Of a stretch of 64,000 nucleotides of DNA, positions 60,901-64,000 are shown in pieces (position 1 is the first letter of the stretch; the number at the start of each line of letters is the position of its first letter). A program made the translations under genes and the position numbers. The DNA comes from Notospermus geniculatus (lineage: Eukaryota > Nemertea > Pilidiophora > Heteronemertea > Lineidae): contig NMRB01000057.1 in NCBI GenBank assembly GCA_002633025.1, positions 124,001-188,000 of the forward strand, written 5' to 3'. Under the pieces are notes generated by a model. The model worked only from the letters and a program-made list of their open reading frames with translations. It searched no databases and was not told where the DNA came from.

Positions 60901-63823
60901 TACAGCCAATGCTACGTTATAGTAATAGTTTCAAGTGTTGGTATAGTGTTTGCTTGGCGATAAAAGAATACTTACGCCTGTAGAAATCTTCACCATAATC
61001 TTGAATCTTACAAAAATGTCTGAGTGTGAGTTAAGGTATCACAACACGAAGAAAGATCCCAAAGTTTAGGTTATTACTACTAACCAAAAACAGCAATAGC
61101 TGGCTCAGGCTGATGTCTAATTTGGCAGCTGGATGACCTGATGAAGTTATGTCGTGAAGAGGTAGCTACCCTTTCTTTATTTTACTAACTGAAACTTGGG
61201 CTCTTAGCACAAATCAGATCGGAGCCTGAAATTGCTGAAGTCTGCTTGCAAGAAGATTTCCATCAATGAGCCTGAATTCAAGTGAATTATTAAACGAAAC
61301 CCAGGCCGAAGGGCCACATTTTTCTGACACTTGTCCAAAAGGATACGGTGTGACTTTACAGCCTGGTACCCTGTTATTGATGAATCTTGCTGCCACGTTG
61401 GCCTTGGGCTGACCAACATCATAATGTCGGAACAGAAACTGTCTGTTGAGATTTGAAACGTCAATGGTGTCCATGTCAATGACATCGATTAGTTGGAAAC
61501 CCATCAGTGCCTGGAAAAGAGATGGACAGACGGATGCAATATACTGTAAATTAAGCATTAGAGAATATTAAGCACCAGTTCTCAACAGGTCTGCAAGGAT
61601 CAATTGATTTGATGAATGAGCTGTTCCTTGAGTTCCCAAAAAGGATGCTCGAGAGGCTGGTTAAGATACTCACCAAATCTTTAAGTAACTCACATCCAAG
61701 GCCACCTGCACCGATCACAAGTATTTTACACGTGTTTTTTACAAAGTCAAGCATCTGAAAAGAACAGAAATGATATGAGAAAGTCAAGCATCTGAAAAGA
61801 ACAGAAATGATATGAGATGAGGAAGTGTAGTGAAATTACAAAGACCAAGTAATCATCTTCTTCATCACAGACTTCAGACAACAAAGTCAGAGACATTCAG
61901 AACCATCAGAACAGAACTGGTAATTTCTAACTGATTCTTCACAAGGATTGATGACTACAAATGCAATTGTAGCATATCGATTACTACTGCCATTGTTTTA
62001 TTATGCCAAAATTGTGTTGATGGGCTGTTTCATGATTAAGTGCCCCGTTAAAGTGATCCTGGACAATCATTTTAGATTTCAGCATTATTCTTCAACGGTA
62101 CGGACCCCCTCCAGCTACGGGAGAGATTGGAACCTCTGGATCTCAAAATGACAATCACCATGCGACCCCAACACGTACCTCTTTGCTTGGCTCAAAGTCT
62201 GGATGGGCAAATGGACCAGTCCTCTCCATGAATTTACAGAGATGATTCCATCTGTCTGGCCATTCCACATCCTCCACAGGTGTCCTGAAACAATTCAAAA
62301 CAACATACTATGGTCAATCATGCTGCATTACCTCAAAGGGATGATGATGGAACTAAAAGTCTGAACAACTTGAAACAGAGAACCAAGGTAGGCCTGGGCC
62401 TACAGCCCACGAGAGCATTGTGAGTTGAGACTGAGCACAATCTGCAGATGATGATTATATTAGCCTTGGCTTGTGCATAAGCCTAGACCTAGTTTGGACT
62501 CTGTCTGCCGGGAGTGCACTATAATAAGAAAGAACTAAATGGGCTCGTTTAGTACGTGTATCAGTACGCACTGGCTATTCGTACCATCACAGTGCAAATA
62601 ACGCCAAACCATATCTTATTCGTACCGTCGTAAACAGTCAATCACAGAGCTTCATTCTAAATGAAGTACTGATATCATCTAGCACAATGCCGGACTTTTT
62701 TTTTCAATATTCTTGATGAAAACATCATTTTATAACCACTACCAGAATAAAAAGTTTTATAACAATACTTTTCTGGGCAAGATAGGCCTACTTGTATCTA
62801 CTGATCCCCTGGCTTGAAAGAATGAGTATCAGCGGCCAAGTGGTTAGCATGCAAGGCCAGGGGTTCAAATCCTGTCAGGACAGTTCTTTTTTTTATCAAT
62901 GAGTTTCACCTCCTTTTATTTTTTCTTGTCGACTTGTTATCAATATCGATCCCACGTGACTGTCAGCAGTAAATGGTGAACAAAACATTGTATTCTTGAG
63001 CCAAAGTTTTGGAGAAAAAATTAGACCTAGGCCTAGGGCCTAGGCCCTGTGAAAAATATTTTTTCATCAGACAGAGAGGCCAACATTTCATCAAACTGTG
63101 AAAGGAGAACATGGGCGATGGGGTCATTGGACTCCGGCCCCGTCAAGAAAAAAATTAAAGTGGCGATTCCGATAAAAATCATTTTAGAAACTGTCATGAC
63201 TGTCGAAGTTATGGTGCAGAAAATTAGGCCTATACATCACTGCCTTGTTGTGTCACGGTACCGGTACAAATAATCTTTCTGCACACAGTATTCCACGGTA
63301 CGACGGTACGAATATACATGTAGGCCTAGCTAGGCCTCATCTGCTATGTCGTAATGAGCCTGCATCGTGATTAGTATTCACACTGCGATGGTACGAATAG
63401 GCGCTGGCAGCACACTATACTAATTCACAGTGAGTGAGTCACACTGTGACGGTACAAATAGCCCAGGTGTAAAGGAAAGAATGTCCCCAGGAAAATCTGT
63501 CCCATGAACAAAAGATCCTATATTGCTACATTCTAATCTCTGGTGATTGGTTTCTATAGCCATGCACCTTAATCCGTCACCGAACAATAGCAGCGGACAG
63601 TTTTTACAGGGGGACATTCTTTACTGTTACACCAGCCGTGCAATGCTCCATCAAGGGGGAAGTCATTTTCAGGGCACCAATCGACATCGCAGTGAGATCT
63701 AACATCATTATTGAAATATCACCATTCAATTAATGCTATTTGATTATCGAAAGTATGTATAACAACCAAGATAAAAGCGGAAAAATGAGCTGGAACTGAC
63801 ATTTCTTGTTCGGTGTTCGCCAT
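54971..63823 (-). CDS. UBA3: UBA3, catalytic subunit of the NEDD8-activating enzyme (complete, 15 exons)
   Basis: Exons 5' to 3': 63801-63823, 62179-62284, 61674-61754, 61347-61510, 60976-61019, 60730-60794, 60263-60418, 59518-59620, 59024-59137, 58727-58780, 58394-58430, 57160-57241, 56386-56486, 55843-55961, 54971-55074; total 1,353 nt, 450 residues (human 463). Every junction is GT-AG with matching phase. UBA3 pairs with NAE1/APPBP1, adenylates NEDD8, takes it as a thioester and passes it to UBE2M. Visible features: nucleotide loop VIGAGGLG (residues ~56-63), [18 protein letters not shown], catalytic Cys ~219 in NFPMCTIA, zinc pairs CIEC (~202-205) and CLAC (~346-349), and a C-terminal ubiquitin-fold tail ending at TAG (54,971). 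Only the first, 23-nt exon is uncertain. Confidence 0.95.
55843..57241 (-). CDS. UBA3: UBA3 exons 12-14: end of adenylation domain and start of ubiquitin-fold domain
   Basis: Exons 57160-57241 ([20 protein letters not shown]), 56386-56486 ([15 protein letters not shown] then [17 protein letters not shown]) and 55843-55961 ([20 protein letters not shown] and [15 protein letters not shown]). These match the human order [20 protein letters not shown], the zinc CxxC, and the helix that begins the E2-binding ubiquitin-like fold. The exon 13 donor A/GTAAGT leaves TA, completed by T of the next exon as Tyr. Without splicing the frame would reach TAG at that point. Confidence 0.93.
57294..57878. mobile_element. 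585-bp pogo/mariner-like MITE with TA target duplication
   Basis: CAGTGGAACCCCGGT at 57,294 is mirrored exactly by ACCGGGGTTCCACTG ending at 57,878, and TA flanks both ends (57,292-57,293; 57,879-57,880). Sub-terminal copies of 'ggtggtcg' occur in both arms. There is no transposase frame. It sits in the UBA3 intron between exons 57160-57241 and 58394-58430. Confidence 0.8.
59518..61510 (-). CDS. UBA3: UBA3 exons 4-8: adenylation core and catalytic cysteine
   Basis: Exons 61347-61510, 60976-61019, 60730-60794, 60263-60418 and 59518-59620. The peptide includes [20 protein letters not shown], then ...[23 protein letters not shown]-type [49 protein letters not shown], and [20 protein letters not shown]. 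The exon 4 donor is ACACC/GTATCC, not the end of the long open frame. This choice restores PHFxKIQD, which is conserved in UBA3. The open frame continuing to 61,214 is intron. Confidence 0.94.
59918..60046. mobile_element. 129-bp inverted-repeat MITE in UBA3 intron
   Basis: 'agggcccatttcacaaaggt' at the left is matched inversely by 'ccctttgtgaaatcagccct' at the right, continuing with 'gacttagacacgtgtaactt' against 'aagttacacgcgcctaagtc'. No ORF. The terminal GGGCCCAT.TTCA.AAA pattern resembles the element at 49,487-49,610. Confidence 0.7.
61674..61754 (-). CDS. UBA3: UBA3 exon 3 with ATP-binding loop, behind a duplicated splice acceptor
   Basis: Eighty-one nt, 27 codons, [20 protein letters not shown] then CELLKDL, with donor GATTTG/GTGAGT. 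A 37-bp exact tandem duplication (61,743-61,779 and 61,780-61,816) copies the polypyrimidine tract and acceptor (TTTTCAG/ATGCTT). The upstream copy of the acceptor would add 37 nt and shift the frame to an early TGA, so the downstream acceptor must be the productive one. Confidence 0.92.
62179..62284 (-). CDS. UBA3: UBA3 exon 2
   Basis: 106 nt, acceptor GTTTCAG/GACACC, donor AAAGAG/GTACGT, phase 2 in and phase 0 out. The peptide [20 protein letters not shown] followed by [15 protein letters not shown] matches UBA3's conserved WNH-K-F-ER-GPF-HPDFEPS block. An upstream exon must supply two bases. The 23-nt exon at 63,801 does. Confidence 0.93.
62285..63800. other. UBA3 intron 1 with tRNA-like unit and TAGGCCTA repeats
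   Basis: About 1.5 kb. At 62,829-62,885, 'ggccaagtggttagcatgc' and 'ggggttcaaatcc' resemble Pol III A and B boxes and are followed by a T-run, as in a short SINE. TAGGCCTA-type palindromes occur near 62,386, 62,785, 63,028 and 63,321-63,335. Strings like 'ggtacgaata' recur in both orientations between 62,570 and 63,460, suggesting small repeats. No coding exon recognised. Confidence 0.5.
63801..63823 (-). CDS. UBA3: Proposed UBA3 first coding exon (23 nt)
   Basis: ATG at 63,823 (context aaaaaacATGGCG) encodes MANTEQE plus two bases, with donor GAAAT/GTCAGT. Joined to exon 2 it gives [20 protein letters not shown] in frame. Human UBA3 also begins with a short acidic leader, so length and phase fit. 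The donor GTCAGT is weaker than GTAAGT, and the same ATG opens a longer frame without splicing, so transcript evidence would settle it. Sequence above 63,823 would then be the 5' UTR and promoter region; no TATA box is obvious. Confidence 0.55.
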
Positions 63824-64000
63824 GTTTTTTCCCTCGTGGAGTCGGCTGCAGACCCATATTGACACTTGGCTTAAACCTAATTAAGTGACAATCCTTCATC
63901 AAATAGCATATTAATGGCTTTAAAAAAGCTATATTATTCATCAGAATACATTTGAACTAATTTTCGTCTTACGTAACTTCATTTTTGACGGAATAGAACT

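Noticed and set aside
61214-61346. Continuation of the UBA3 frame beyond 61,347
   Set aside because: The frame stays open, but the conserved PHFxKIQD sequence is restored only by splicing at 61,347 to the exon at 61,019.

Overview
The window is animal nuclear DNA, most likely from a highly heterozygous marine invertebrate. The genes are intron-rich with standard GT-AG splice sites. Introns and intergenic DNA are packed with small inverted-repeat elements, tRNA-like units and the palindrome TAGGCCTA. Nothing is organised as in bacteria, phage or plasmids. The phylum cannot be fixed from this sequence alone.

Two protein-coding genes are well supported and converge tail to tail. (1) On the plus strand, about 7.4-47.6 kb, is an FGD-family Cdc42 guanine-nucleotide exchange factor (proline-rich and acidic N-terminus, then DH-PH-FYVE-PH), reconstructed exon by exon with consistent reading phases at every junction. 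It has up to four candidate first exons (near 0.8, 4.1, 7.4 and 9.2 kb), all ending in phase 1, the phase needed by the next exon at 20,205. (2) On the minus strand, 63,823 to 54,971, is a complete UBA3 gene (catalytic subunit of the NEDD8-activating E1): 15 coding exons, 450 residues. The two stop codons lie about 7.4 kb apart across repeat-rich DNA.

The main structural oddity is a ~14.2 kb direct duplication: 13,244-27,442 (copy A) against 27,536-39,450 (copy B). It carries the FGD acidic and DH-domain exons. Single N characters sit exactly at the end of copy A and at a 2.5 kb deletion point in copy B. The coding exons that were compared differ by silent changes and one in-frame codon indel. 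This looks more like two haplotypes placed end to end by the assembler than a real tandem DH gene, although the copies would splice in frame. A TTAA-flanked ~392 bp element is present in copy B and absent from copy A.

Layout: 0-7 kb, repeats, a PIF/Harbinger-like transposase remnant, palindromic elements, a 550-base gap and two candidate FGD first exons; 7.4-20.2 kb, further candidate first exons and a long intron; 20.2-39.5 kb, FGD N-terminal and DH exons in two copies; 39.5-47.6 kb, FGD PH-FYVE-PH exons; 47.6-54.9 kb, intergenic, with nested inverted-repeat elements and a 54/55-bp minisatellite; 55-63.8 kb, UBA3 with repeat insertions in introns; 63.8-64 kb, UBA3 5' flank. I did not find a new gene system. 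The novelty candidates are the alternative first-exon series, the duplication and the repeat families.
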